NCBI GenBank assembly: GCA_016801845.1
Contig: CM028918.1
Location: 14,604,501 to 14,668,500 of the forward strand
Length of the DNA: 64,000 bases
Reading direction: 5' to 3'
From: Polydactylus sextarius
Lineage: Eukaryota; Chordata; Actinopteri; Polynemidae
The notes beneath the pieces were generated by a model. That model did no database searches and was not told where the DNA came from. It worked only from the letters and a program-made list of their open reading frames with translations. The position numbers and the translations under genes were made by a program. Positions within the stretch are counted from its first letter, which is position 1; the number at the start of each line of letters is the position of its first letter. Positions 1-12,100 of this stretch are shown in pieces.

Positions 1-3000
1 TAAGTAGAAAGTCTGACGTGGCACTTTTTGTGATCTTGAACACATTGTACAGTGGTACAATGTCCCTAATCACAACGGTGAGTAGGGAAAAGAAAGAGAA
101 GAGAAAGAACTGTAATGGAAAGAAGGTAAAAGGGTGAAAGAAAAGAAAGAGAAAAGATTTAGAGATCAGAGAATGAAAACTGGTTGAGGAAAAAGAAAAG
201 GAATAAGAATAAAATAAAAGTAACGAATTGAAATGAAGACAATGTGGATGGGTTAGAGAATAAAAAAGGAAGCAGGCTGAAAAGAAAGCAAAATCAAAGC
301 TATAGGAAACAAAGAAAGGAAGGTAGAAAAGCTGAAAGTGAAGGGTGTGCTGAAAAACAAAGTGCTTTCACAGAGTCGTGAGTTTTATGAGCCTAATTAC
401 CTCCGTGTCGGTATCATTAGTCTGTCAAAACACAGGGCAGCTCTTTGATTAAAATCTCACTTGTTACTTAAGAGCGAGGGTCTGAAACACCTCAGTAGAT
501 TGTTATACTGGCACTCGTTTTAGAAAAAAAAAATCAAAATGCTTCATTTCATAATAATATTTTAATTCCCTTTTTTTCTAGTCACTACTGTGTAATCAAG
601 GCGTAGATCTGTTGACATTTCCCAGGAAGTTTTAGTACTAGTAAAAACACAATGCAACACAGCTACCTTAGCTTTTGGAGATTAAAGTAAAAAAAAAAAA
701 AAAAAAAAAGAAGAAAAATAACCAGAAAGTTTTAATCTTTTTTCAAACCACAGCCAACCAAATGACCAGGAACAGCTCATTTGTGATGCTAAATCAGAGC
801 ACCTACTTTGAAAGTCACTACAAGTTGCAACCTTGTTTCCCTACAGATTTTCAGTGAAAGTAAAAGATGCAATCCATAATGGATTGAGAGGCCCAATGAG
901 CCTAAGAGATCCAATATATCTTTAAACTCTGAGATGTTTTATTGATCAGAGCAAGTCAATGCTCACCTTTTCTACGCGAATGGGATCACAATTACACTTT
1001 ATGGCACTACAATTTGTGGCACAGCAATACAAGCAAGTTGCTACAAGTAAACTTTTATGGGCACACAGTTTGGGTTTTTTTTTTTTTTTTTTTTTTTTGA
1101 AACGAGAGAAAGAGGAAGATGGTGTGGAAGAGAGGGGGAGGAGAGGAATCATAAAGAAGAAGTGGAGTGAATCTGCTGTGCTCACTATCCCATTTCTCTA
1201 ATTGCCCTTTTAACATGGTGGGAAAATTTATTGAAAGGAGATGAAGTACTGTATGTCAAATGAGTGGAAATGTGCAAGAGAGAACATTACACTTTTATTA
1301 GGACTTTTCATATTATAATACCACAGAGGAACAATGGCTGTGCCAGTTTCATAATTACATTGTTTCAGCTCATTAAATGTATGGTTATTCCATGAAGAGA
1401 GATTAGAGAAGGGAATACGACTGAAAAAACCTGACAAAGCTTTTGTCTCTCATTGGGCGGCCAAGCATGCTGCTGCGTTATGCCCTTTGGAAGACATTTT
1501 CAATATGGTGGGTATGGAAATAGTGTTCCAACAGCAATGACAGAAATGTGGTCCTTGTCTCATTTAAAGGAATGACTATGTAGTAACTGGGTTTCAGCAC
1601 TTTTTAAAGCAATTATCATTTTAATCAGCATGCAGGGTTTTGATACAGACTTAATGTAATCATAAATTTATAGAAAAGATAATTACATTATCTAAATGGC
1701 CTTTTTATACCTACCAACCATATTTTAATGTACAGTTGACATTTTCCAATACTTAAAGCCACAGGGTCTTACTATGACAATCATGTTTTTAGAAGAAAGT
1801 TTTCTGTCCTTTCAGCAACATCACAGGCATCTAGAACAACAATATACAATAAACAGGTATCTGGGGAGTCATCAGTAATAAACGGTGTAGTGTGTGATTT
1901 ATGGGATGAGAGGGGGAAAGGTTTTTTAGGAGCTTGAGCTGTTGAAATTAGGGTTTTTGGGGGATTTAAGGTCCCAAACTATATTGCTATTAGATACTGG
2001 ACTGACATGTTTACTGATACTGTATTGTTAGAGCTTCTTTGAGTGTTTTTATAAGCTCAGCAAAGGGGCAGCCACAGTTCAAAGCAGTGGTTGTATATCA
2101 CCCTCTGTATAAAAGAAGAAGAAGAAAAAGTGGGGTGCACTATAGCACTGTATATTTTAATTTGTGAATGTTGCGTGTGAAATCTATCACTAAAAGTTCC
2201 CACATGTACATGACGTGTAAAACAGAGATACTGACATTGCAGCATATGAAGTTTCATATACAGTCATATGCTACCTGTGCCCCAAGAGGATCAAGTTCCT
2301 TTATACATTTGAATTTTTTCACAGGCTTAGTGTGACATATCACTGCAAGCTTAAATCTGTATTGAATATTATATGGTCCCATACGTTTTATGTCTTTACT
2401 AAACAAAGATCGTAGTTGTGTTGAGTTGGTGTAGTAAAAAGCTTTTACTATGGCTAAAACAAACCTTAAAATTCCAACATATATGTGTAATCATGTTTAG
2501 GTACAGATTTTGAGCTGTTATTGTACAGTAGATAACACCATAGCCTCCTGGTGAATTATGGGATACTTTGATGTACACTGCACATGCATAATATGTTACC
2601 TGTGTTAACACATTATGCATTGCGTTAGCTTCATGAAAAAATTAATCTTAAATCAGTTTTTCGTACTCAAAATGTTCATATTATTAGCATTTAGTATGAC
2701 CTGTTTGGAGGTATGGGTTGTGGTAGTGGAAGACCATTGTCTCATGGTCAGATTTTGAAAAAAGGAGCTGTAACCAATCAGTGTAGGGGAAAGTTGACAC
2801 CATTTAATCTTTGAAGATTGACAGTTTGACAGGACAGAGTGTGCTTTTTAATTGTAAGAGAAGTCAGAGATCACTTCGAGAGCTGCCCAAACAAGACGTA
2901 ACAATGCACCACATAGAGTACTGGTGAGAAGAGCTATAATTCAAAGGATATCACAAACTATAACCCTGCACTAGCCACTTGTAACCACACTGTAGACCTT

Positions 3001-4404
3001 ACGCCCCAGCTGGTTATCAGGGACCACGCTGAGACTGTTGGTAAAACTTCATCAAAGCCACAGCACTCCAAAACTGCTGGATAGAAACTCAGTTTAGATG
3101 CATTTTGCTCACTTTTATCACCCTGAAACCAGATGGAAGTTGACAGTGAAAGCACTGCAGTGGCATCATTTCACAGGGAGCAAAATAAAAGGACAGATTG
3201 AAAACAGAACTTTTCAAAACACATTTGAGTAGACCACATACTGAGGGTGGATAACAGATCTAAAATATGATGCAGCTCCTTTTCATCTCGTAACATTGGA
3301 CATGTTAAATCGAAATGTCGGGAGAGATTTGTAACAGATCTATTGCTGGATTGACCCTCTGCTCTTGGGATCAATTTTGGCCTTGGAGAATCTATTAGTA
3401 TGTATGACACACAGACGCAAACCCAGCTTTGTGACACTATCTTTGTTAGAAAATACCACTGACTTCTGTTCATTGTGGGCAGCGTAAGACTAACCATAAA
3501 GTTGAGCTTTTACATATTAAAGGTGACCATTACATTCAGGCCATAGTCCAACGAGTTCACACTGCTGGTGATTATGTCGTTCAGCAACAGATTGCTAGCT
3601 GTGACATTTCTGTGCTGGTCCACTGTTAGCAAGGTCTTTTATGTTAATCAGTAAGGACTGGTTTGCCAGAACTGAAGAGCAGAGCAATCTGAAAAACAGA
3701 CATGGAGTAGGCTACAGCAGGTAGAAGTAAAACAAAAAAGGAGCAAAGAAAAATTTCCGATGCTGCAGATAAAATAAAACTATGATCACATGAAGGATTA
3801 CAGTCTATTTAATCAATATTTCAATGGGAAGGACATGTCATGAGCACACATTGACTGTATGTGTGTGGTTACTCTTCCTGCCTGAGGGGGCAATATAATG
3901 TTTTGTTTTTCAAGTCTGAGTCAACTTAAATTTGCTCCTTGAACCTAAATTTCCACCATTTACACAGAAATGAGGGTTTGTATTTGGAGAGTGTGGACAG
4001 TGCTTTGGTCCAGATCAGGACAGCTGGTCCCAACAAGGTACAAAGGGATGAAGAGGTAACAGAAACACAAACAGAGTTGAGTGTGAGTGTGTGTATTCAC
4101 TGTGTTAAACTGATACTTCTGTGGTTTTCAACTCCCTTGAATTCCTGAGCCGAATCGAGCCTCTGTATTAAACTATAATTAAGACAGACAGATTATGAAT
4201 GCAAAGAATCTTGGTTCTGACAGTCTCTCATTTATAAACTCACACACACCCAAATACACAGACACACACACACACACATACAAACACACACTTCCATTTC
4301 ATATTATAAAGACCCTTTTAACCTCTGAAGGCAAAATTATATTTGCATGATATCATTAATCCTTTCAACACAGCTGTGGAAACATCTAACACATCACATG
4401 TATG

Positions 4405-4406
<2 letters not shown>

Positions 4407-4444
<38 letters not shown>
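4407..4444 (+). repeat. (CA)19 microsatellite
   Basis: 38 bp of CA followed by (CATA)n. Confidence 0.95.
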
Positions 4445-4448
<4 letters not shown>

Positions 4449-4682
4449 TACATACACGTGACTAACACATCTGGTCATCAGGGGTTACACTGACAATGGC
4501 AGCTCCAACCTTTCTCTCCACTTTGCTTTGGCGCTTTACAGTAATTGCTCACGCGATTCATGACAGAAGCCGCAAGGTATCGCTAAAGAACATCCACTTT
4601 TGGCACTCGCCTCCCCGCCTTTCTTCTCCACCTCTACTACTCAGTAATTAATTTTCTCCCTGGGCTCCTGATAGTGTTTATG

Positions 4683-4713
4683 CGTGTGTGTGTGTGTATG
4701 TGTGTGTGACTGT

Positions 4714-4753
<40 letters not shown>
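4683..4753 (+). repeat. (GT)n microsatellite, interrupted
   Basis: GT array with TATGT and GACTGTGTCT interruptions, giving the Cys-Val ORF seen there. Confidence 0.93.
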
Positions 4754-4759
<6 letters not shown>

Positions 4760-5993
4760 ATTACCAAGTATTTCCACATATGCTGATCCCCCTATTCTCC
4801 AGTGTGTCTGCACTATGTCTCACTGGTGTTTTTGAATTCAAAAGAGGGTCTTGCTCAGGTTGCTCCTGCTTCTTCAAGGTCACCGTAGGCGTTCCAGACG
4901 ACTCCACATGGAATATCTTCTTTATGGGAACATGGAGAGCCTTAGAGGGACACAGAGCACGAGAGATATTGTCCAGTTGTGTTCTCTTCCTTTCAGCACA
5001 TTCATTTATTATAGAGTTATACACTCCTGAAGTACCAGGATTGGTGCCAGTTCCTTTCACAAGTGCTTGTACCTTTGAATTTGAGTGTCTCAAGGTGTGA
5101 CAGAATTTAGGGAGTAGAAATGTTTTGAGTGGAAAAGCATGAATCTACTTGAAGCAACCCAAGGCAAAGATGTGAGCACACAAACTTGTCATGTTGCAAA
5201 TGAACTGTTGTATTTCTTTCCACCGAAAGCACCTAAAACTTGCATTTACCAAATTCTTAGGCTTAGGAATATTAGTAGTAAATAAAAGCAAAGCCTGTTA
5301 CCATGGCCACATGGCTGTTACATGTTATTAAGTTACAGCATTGGAAAAATGTTATTTTGTTTTTAATTTAGCTTTAGTTGGCCAGCTATAGTTGTATGTA
5401 CTCCTGTTCAGTTGTTGCATTCGGTTTCAGTGAAACAAAACTGATCCTTGACACTGAAATATCTTGATAGCACACTTGGTTTTTGTATGTTAATGTGTAA
5501 TTAAAATGTTTCACATGCCCTTGTTTAGCAGACTTGAGGAAAGTAATAGTAATAGTAAAAAGATCCGAGTCACATTGGATGATCTTTGCTTTAAATAGTT
5601 TCAAGAGGAAACGTTTCTGTAGATACTTCACTGATACCTGATTTAATGAGGATTTTTTCAGATTAAAAGAAAATGCTCAAGAGGTTATAAAGCCCTTTTG
5701 TATGGTTATAAAGAGACAGAAGCTGTTGTTTAGATGTCCTTTCTGATTCAGCAGGCTAAATGCCATTTAATAGCAGCTCTGAATAAGCCGTTTTTATCTT
5801 TTTTACCTCCTCTACAAGCTGTTTGAAGTCTGTATGTGAAGTATATTTTAAAAAAGAAAGTCATGTCTTTACTTTGTGCTTTTCCTCCTTTGATTCTTTT
5901 CCTCTCTTTCCTATGATATCATCTTTACAATAAATTGTACAACTCTTTTCTTTTCTCTTGTCCACCATCTTTCTTTCTATTTTGCTCTCTAAG

Positions 5994-6154
5994 GTGGATT
6001 TTGCCTTTATTGTATGGCAAAGTTTTCCAGAGCGTATTGTTGGTTATCCAGCACGGAGCCACTACTGGGATAGTTCCAGATCCCGTTGGGGCTACACCTC
6101 TAAGTGGACCAATGACTACTCCATGGTTCTTACGGGAGCAGCTTTCTACCACAG
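5994..6154 (+). CDS. ext1: ext1 third-from-last coding exon
   Basis: The acceptor follows a pyrimidine-rich stretch ending in CTCTCTAAG; the donor is CCACAG/GTATAG. It reads VDFAFIVWQSFPERIVG and on to GAAFYHR, with the last Arg codon split. The length of 161 nt (53 codons plus 2 bases) fits the next exon's phase. Confidence 0.93.
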
Positions 6155-9100
6155 GTATAGAAACACAAAATCTCCAACTGATCACTGAAGCACTTCACTG
6201 GTCACGGAAAAATTAAGACTTCCTAAGGATGTTGTGAAGTCAGGTGAACTTACAGAGAGCATAGACACTAATTCAATTCATGCCTTTTTAAAAAAAAAAA
6301 AAAATCTTTTTTATTGTACAAGGCCACGGATTATTAGGAAAACCTTGAAATTAAGACCTGTTTATCATAAATCCTGTATTTTTAATGTGCTTAACTTTAC
6401 ACCAAAGTCATAGCGTCTATGCAGTTTTGTTGTGCCTTGCACTTTTTGATGCAGTTTTAATCTGAACCCGCCATCAGATTGATCTATTTCAGCTTCAGAG
6501 AAATACTTATTACTTCTCCATAAGATACAAACCACATTAAAAGTAATCTCTCACCAGTCATATTTTATTTTTTACTGAGGTAATAGAACAGAAAATGAGA
6601 TAATATGATCTTTCTTCACCTCTATGTTACCTCATAAAATGATTGTCAGAAACATAAAGCTAGGACTGAAAGAGAAAAAAAAAGAACAGCATTAAGCTGA
6701 GCAGTAAATTGAACAGAGAAGAGTGGCTCTCCGAAGGGATTTGAAGCATTTTGTCATGCAGATAAACAGCTCTCTCATTGTTCCATTGTTCGGATGCTCA
6801 ATGCAAGTCTTTAGTCCCTTTGTTATTTAGAATCTCAAATGCCAACGCAAGGCAAAAAAAGAGTCAAAGACAGAGAAGGAAAGGTGGAAAGTGTGTGTGC
6901 ATGTGTGTGTGTGTGAGAGAGACAGCAGACCTTGGCAGGGAGGTAACAGAGCTGACAGTGATCTAGTGCTCCCATGCTGCTGAGAGTGCAACACAGCTAC
7001 CATACAGATAGAACAGGATCAAAAGCAGCTTTTTAAAAAAAGAATGAAAGACAGAAACAGATGCACCAATATCCTCATCTGTCTTTCTTTGTCCATCAGA
7101 TATTACCACTACCTGTACACCCACCACGTCCCGGCCAGCCTGCTGACCATGGTGGACCACATGGCAAACTGTGAGGACATCCTGATGAACTTTGTGGTTT
7201 CAGCCGTTACCAAGCAACCCCCAATCAAAGTGACACAGAAGAAGCAGTACAAGGAAACCATGATGACCCAGGTAGGATTGCTGAGCTGCCATCACACTCA
7301 CAGACACACAGGGTGGCGTGTGTACATGAACCAATCAGAACCAAAACATCTACACAAAAAGTTATTACAAGATCAAATCAGTATTTGTAGTAATTGTGCT
7401 GTGCCTTCATAATGACATCAGTTCTCTGTGGTCCAGGTTTTGAACTTGTAGGTAGGTAGTTCTAAGCATCTTGGGAACTTCCCATAACTCTGTTGAGTAT
7501 CTTCTCTCTCTTCATGTAAAGACACCAGCCAGCTTCACACTGTCGGTCCAGGCCAGACCAGGGCAATTTCGGGGCCACCTAGGTACTAGCATCCCAGGTC
7601 TAGTCCCTGAGACTTTTGTGTTCAGACTGTCAGGCCACTAGTCTCTCCGGATTACCCTTTGGCCAGCCCCAATTTGTGTAAACGTCACCAACACCACCCA
7701 TTTTCAAACAGGGTGGGAGGTTCAAGCATGCAAAAACAAACAACTAGCGGCAAGTAAAAGATCAATTCTGTTGCTTTTTTTTTTTTTTGGACAAACTATT
7801 TATTAAATTTTCAAGTATTTCAAAATCATACATACAACAGAAACTATAACAGCAAATTAGAAAAAAGAACAAGCAGGGTGCCATGTATACAGTTCACATG
7901 AGGGCGTAACTCATAATACATATTGGTACAACAGGGCAAAGTATTATGCTCTATTCAGTATATCCAAATGATAGCAATACAACACATTGAATAAAAGGCG
8001 TTCTGTTGTTTACAATTATGTAAGTAAAATCTCAGTGGCTTTATCTCCTTTTAACAATAATAGAAAAGTGTTCATATCCTCTGAAAGGTGAAATATTTAC
8101 CTTGAGATATTTAGGTAAGTTTTTCCAGAGCCAGGGAGTTTGATAGTGTGGTTAACCAGGCTTGAGAGCTTGGTTTGCTACTAGATTTCCAGAAATTAGC
8201 TATGTTGTGTTTTGCTTGCAATAAACAGTAAATTGTCTTTTTATGCCTATTTTATTTACCTGACATTCACCAGGAAAAATACCTAGAATACACAATTTAG
8301 GGCATGATTTTATTTTTACACCTGTAATATGAGAAAGCACATCTAAAATTTCTGTCTAGAAAGTCTGGATGTATGGACACTCCCACATGCAGTGGATTAG
8401 TGAGCCTTTTGCATCACATTTGACACATATATCTGGGGTGTTGGGATCAATTTTATTCAGCCAGGTTGGTGTAACATAGGTTTTCATTAGCTACTTGTAT
8501 TGAAGTAGTTTAAAGCTAGTATTAAAAGATTTTTCAAGTCTTCGCACCATACCAACCTTTTATTTTCTGAGGAAGTTTGTGAGCTGTCTACTATGATATT
8601 GTAGAAGCATGAGATCAGACCCTTTTTAGGTTGGTGCTTTATTATTATTTATTCCAGAGAAAGGCTAAGAAATTTTGTGTCTTAAGCATAGAATGTCTAG
8701 TCTGTAAATATTTAAGAATTTAAGAAATGTTTTGAAGGAATATCATGTTTTTTTCTTAATTCTCAAAGCACAAATGTGCACTTTTGCCTGTACCTTTATC
8801 TGCCCAGATTTGGAATCCTATTCATTCTTACCAGGCGTGAAGTTGCTGTTACCCCAGATGGGTGAGGAAAGCATGGGTGTCTCATTTTTGTATTTTTGTA
8901 CCTCTAAAATAAATTCTTGGGGGGGCTGAGAGGGATAACCTGAAAGAGATAAAGAAATTGCTGGACAACATTCATCTTAAGGATATTTATGCATCTTATC
9001 ATAGAGATAGTTAGCAGTGACCATCTGTTAATTAGTTTGGTGACACGTTCAGTCAATACATTGTAGTTGAAAAACTAGGTTTTCAATTTTTGGAGTAATT

Positions 9101-12100
9101 TTTTTGCCTAGGTATGTAAAACTATCTGTGACCACTTTGAATAGTGTTTGGACGTTAGGTCTTGATCTCTCAGAATGTTTAAGGAACAGGATGGCTGATT
9201 TAGAGTCATTAATTTTGAAACCTGATATTTTGCCAAATGTATTAATAGTGTCAAGAAGATTGGGAATAGAGTGTTTTAACTGTGATATCATGACAATAAT
9301 ATCATCTGTGAATAATCCAGTTTTAGACTCAATATTATTTATTTCAATACCATTAATATTTTGATTATTTCTAATTGCGGTAGCCAGCGGTTCTATCGCA
9401 AGCACAAACAAAAGTGAGGAAAGGGGACAGCCTTGGGTGCCCCTGGCCAAAGTAATAGATTTAAAAACAATATTGTTAGTTATGACTGATGCTACTGATT
9501 TATTATATAATACTTTGATCCATGTTGAAAAGTAGCAGCCAAAACCAAAATGAGAGAGAACCTCATGGAGATAACAGTGTTCCACTCTGTCAAAGGCCTT
9601 TTCTGCATCCAAAGATATTAAAGCTGTTTCTGGCTGCCCTGATTTTTCATGGACAATATTTAGGACTCGACAGATACTATGAAAAGCTTGGCATCCCTTC
9701 ACAAATCCATTTAGGTCAAGATTGGAGAGCAAGGGTAAATGTTTTTCCAGACCTTCTTGTTAGCACTTTTGCTATTATCTTAGCATCAGAGTTTATCAAT
9801 GAGATTGGTCTGTGAGACTTGCATTTTGTTGGTGGTTTTTCTGGTTTTAGAAGAACAATTATGTCACTGTTTTTAATTCTAGTTGTACCCGATCTACATG
9901 AAGTTAGCTTGCTAACTGCCGCTAGCATAGCTTATACTGTGCCTGCAGTTTCTTAAGTTTTTTTCGGGCTTGGAGGGCAGTTCTCTGGATGCCTACTTTG
10001 GAAAGTGCTGCCGTGATGTGTTTCATGACTTCCTTGTTACAAGAGCAGAGCATGAACATTATTGTGAGACCAGAACTGTCAATCCATTGTTCTCCTTAGC
10101 TAAAATCTAAAAACTAAAGGCAGCTGAAATTGTAAATACATTTCTGTACTGCCATCTTTATTGCCTCTACCTGCTGTCTCCAAACCCACTGCAACTGGTT
10201 GACCCCGGCTTTACGTTGATGCTGCCTCTAGCCTCTCTCTAGCCCCTCTCTGGCCCCGCATGGTCCAACGTTTTGGTCGGGCCAGAAATCTGGGGCTAGT
10301 GGCCCCAAGACAGCCCCGACATGGCACCAGTTAGCACCGGCCTGAGACAGTGTGAAAGCAATTAGCCCCTGCACGTCCCGGCTGGCTCAGCTTTGGCCTG
10401 ACAGTGTGAAGCCGGCTACTGACTCCATAATGCTAAGATCAGGGCTCAGTGGGGGCCAGACCATCTGCTGCAAGACTCCTTGTCCCTCTTGTTTCTGACA
10501 ATAGTTCTTTATGCCTGTGTTTTGAGGTCATTTTAAACCCCTCAGATTTCATATATTTAAGAATCTAGGCATTTGAAGTGCCTAAAAAGTCTCATTTATA
10601 CAATTTTTTACAATGTCCTTCTGTAAAAAGAATCTAATTGCAAGTGAAACCTTGAAAATATTGTGTTGGTTCAGCCTCAGAACAGCCCAGCAGGTCAACA
10701 GTGTAATAGATCCTTTTAAAAAATGAAGGCAGATCACGCAAAAAAATAAATAAAATGAATAAATATATAAATAAATCCAAAAGAACAAAAGAAAACAAAA
10801 AACTAAATGTCAGCCATCAGCAAACTATCCATCAGTTTCTTCCTGGCTGCCGCATGATGTGTGGTTGTTAGTCATTCATGCAGTATTTTCTCTTGCTCTT
10901 TGATTATAATGTGTGCTTATATATAGTGATTGTGCAGTGACTATAGTGGCAATTATGCGACAAGTAGTTCCCAAGTCTCCCTGCAATCCTTTTCTTTAAG
11001 GTCCCCCACGGACTTCAATGTTTCTTAACAAAATGCAATATTTCCCTGAGGTCTAGGAAACAAGAAAAGCAATTCTTTTCTCATAAAATATTGGCAAAGC
11101 TGACTGCTTTTTTGAAGTTTGAAACTTGCATTGTTTACATCCATGATCACCAGCGAACAGCTTTCCTCTCACTCGCAATTTGTCGGTACATTGTCACATT
11201 TCCTGGTGTGTCACTGCCACCAACTGCTGAGCAGAGCAGTAGTGTGAGACTGTCAGCAGGACTGTGTGTCACTGGTGTCCTGGTGTCTGAGCTAAGAGAG
11301 CATAACATACAAACAACATTATCCAAATGCTGCTTCGTTTATGCCTCACCTTTAAGAGAATTTGACTGTGGTTTAAAGAGAGTGAGAAGACTTTAGGCCA
11401 TATACAGCCCTGACCTTCTCTTTGGGAAATTCCTATATGTGCATATTTTGGGTGTAAAAGTGTATGTGTTTGTGTGCACGAAAGTGTGTGTGCATAGCTC
11501 ATGTGGCCAGCCCCATGTCAGGTCCTGATTGATGGCCTGACCACAGGCAGGACGATGACTCGGCAGTATGGACTCAGTGATTAATGCCTTAATTGTGAAG
11601 GCAGCATGGCAAACCAAGATTTACTCCCTCCTTCCCTCCCTCACTTTTTCTTTTCTTTTTTTTTTTTTTTTGAACGTCTCTCTCTTTTCCTTCCATCCTC
11701 CTCCTTTCTCTCTCACCCCTGATTTGTTACTTTGCTTTAAGCAACAACAGATAATCATTTAACACAGAGAGATCGGAAGAAGCTTTTTATCTTCTGCAAA
11801 ACTTTGAGCAGTTAAATAAAGTTTTGATGAAGTAGCAGAAGTTGCGTCTGATATTTTATACATTTTCTTACTCAACTTCTCATTCTGTATTTTAAGGTTT
11901 AGTGCGTGGGATTTAATGGCATCTAGTGGTGGGGGTTGTGAATTGCAATCAACTGAATTCCCTTCTCTATGTAGGAGAAGCTGTTGCCATTAAATCCTAC
12001 ATACTGTACCTTTAAGAGAAGACATGTTTCCCTCAAAGTGTCAGACTATTTCTTTGACTTCATTATTCTATACGACCTGCAATACCCCCCTCCTGCATTC

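Larger units (their letters stand above)
1..5993 (+). other. ext1 upstream intron (partial), no further exons seen
   Basis: No sixth-from-last to fourth-from-last ext1 exon motif is visible. Contents are a purine-rich AG tract (about 61-360), an A-run (688-709), a T-run (about 1075-1098), CA repeats (4256-4280, 4407-4444) and a GT-rich repeat (4683-4753). An ORF at 4684-5100 is open largely because of the GT repeat; its non-repeat part matches nothing I know. Confidence 0.6.
7521..10423. mobile_element. Inverted-repeat DNA element (MITE-like), carrying an inserted LINE
   Basis: The ends at 7521-7548 and 10396-10423 are inverted repeats matching at 22 of 28 positions, with an identical 12-bp core (GCTTCACACTGTC type). 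A second inner copy of the CACACTGTC/CAGGCC motif lies near each end (about 7622-7640 and 10340-10362), and GC-rich GGGGCCACTAG-type segments occur on both sides. Both flanks are halves of one Tc1-like transposase relic, which supports these boundaries. No transposase is seen inside, so the element is non-autonomous. Superfamily not assigned. Confidence 0.65.

Noticed and set aside
4684..5100. 138-codon plus-strand ORF, with a 110-codon ORF on the opposite strand
   Set aside because: Starts inside a GT repeat, opens on both strands, no known domain, and no splice link to ext1.
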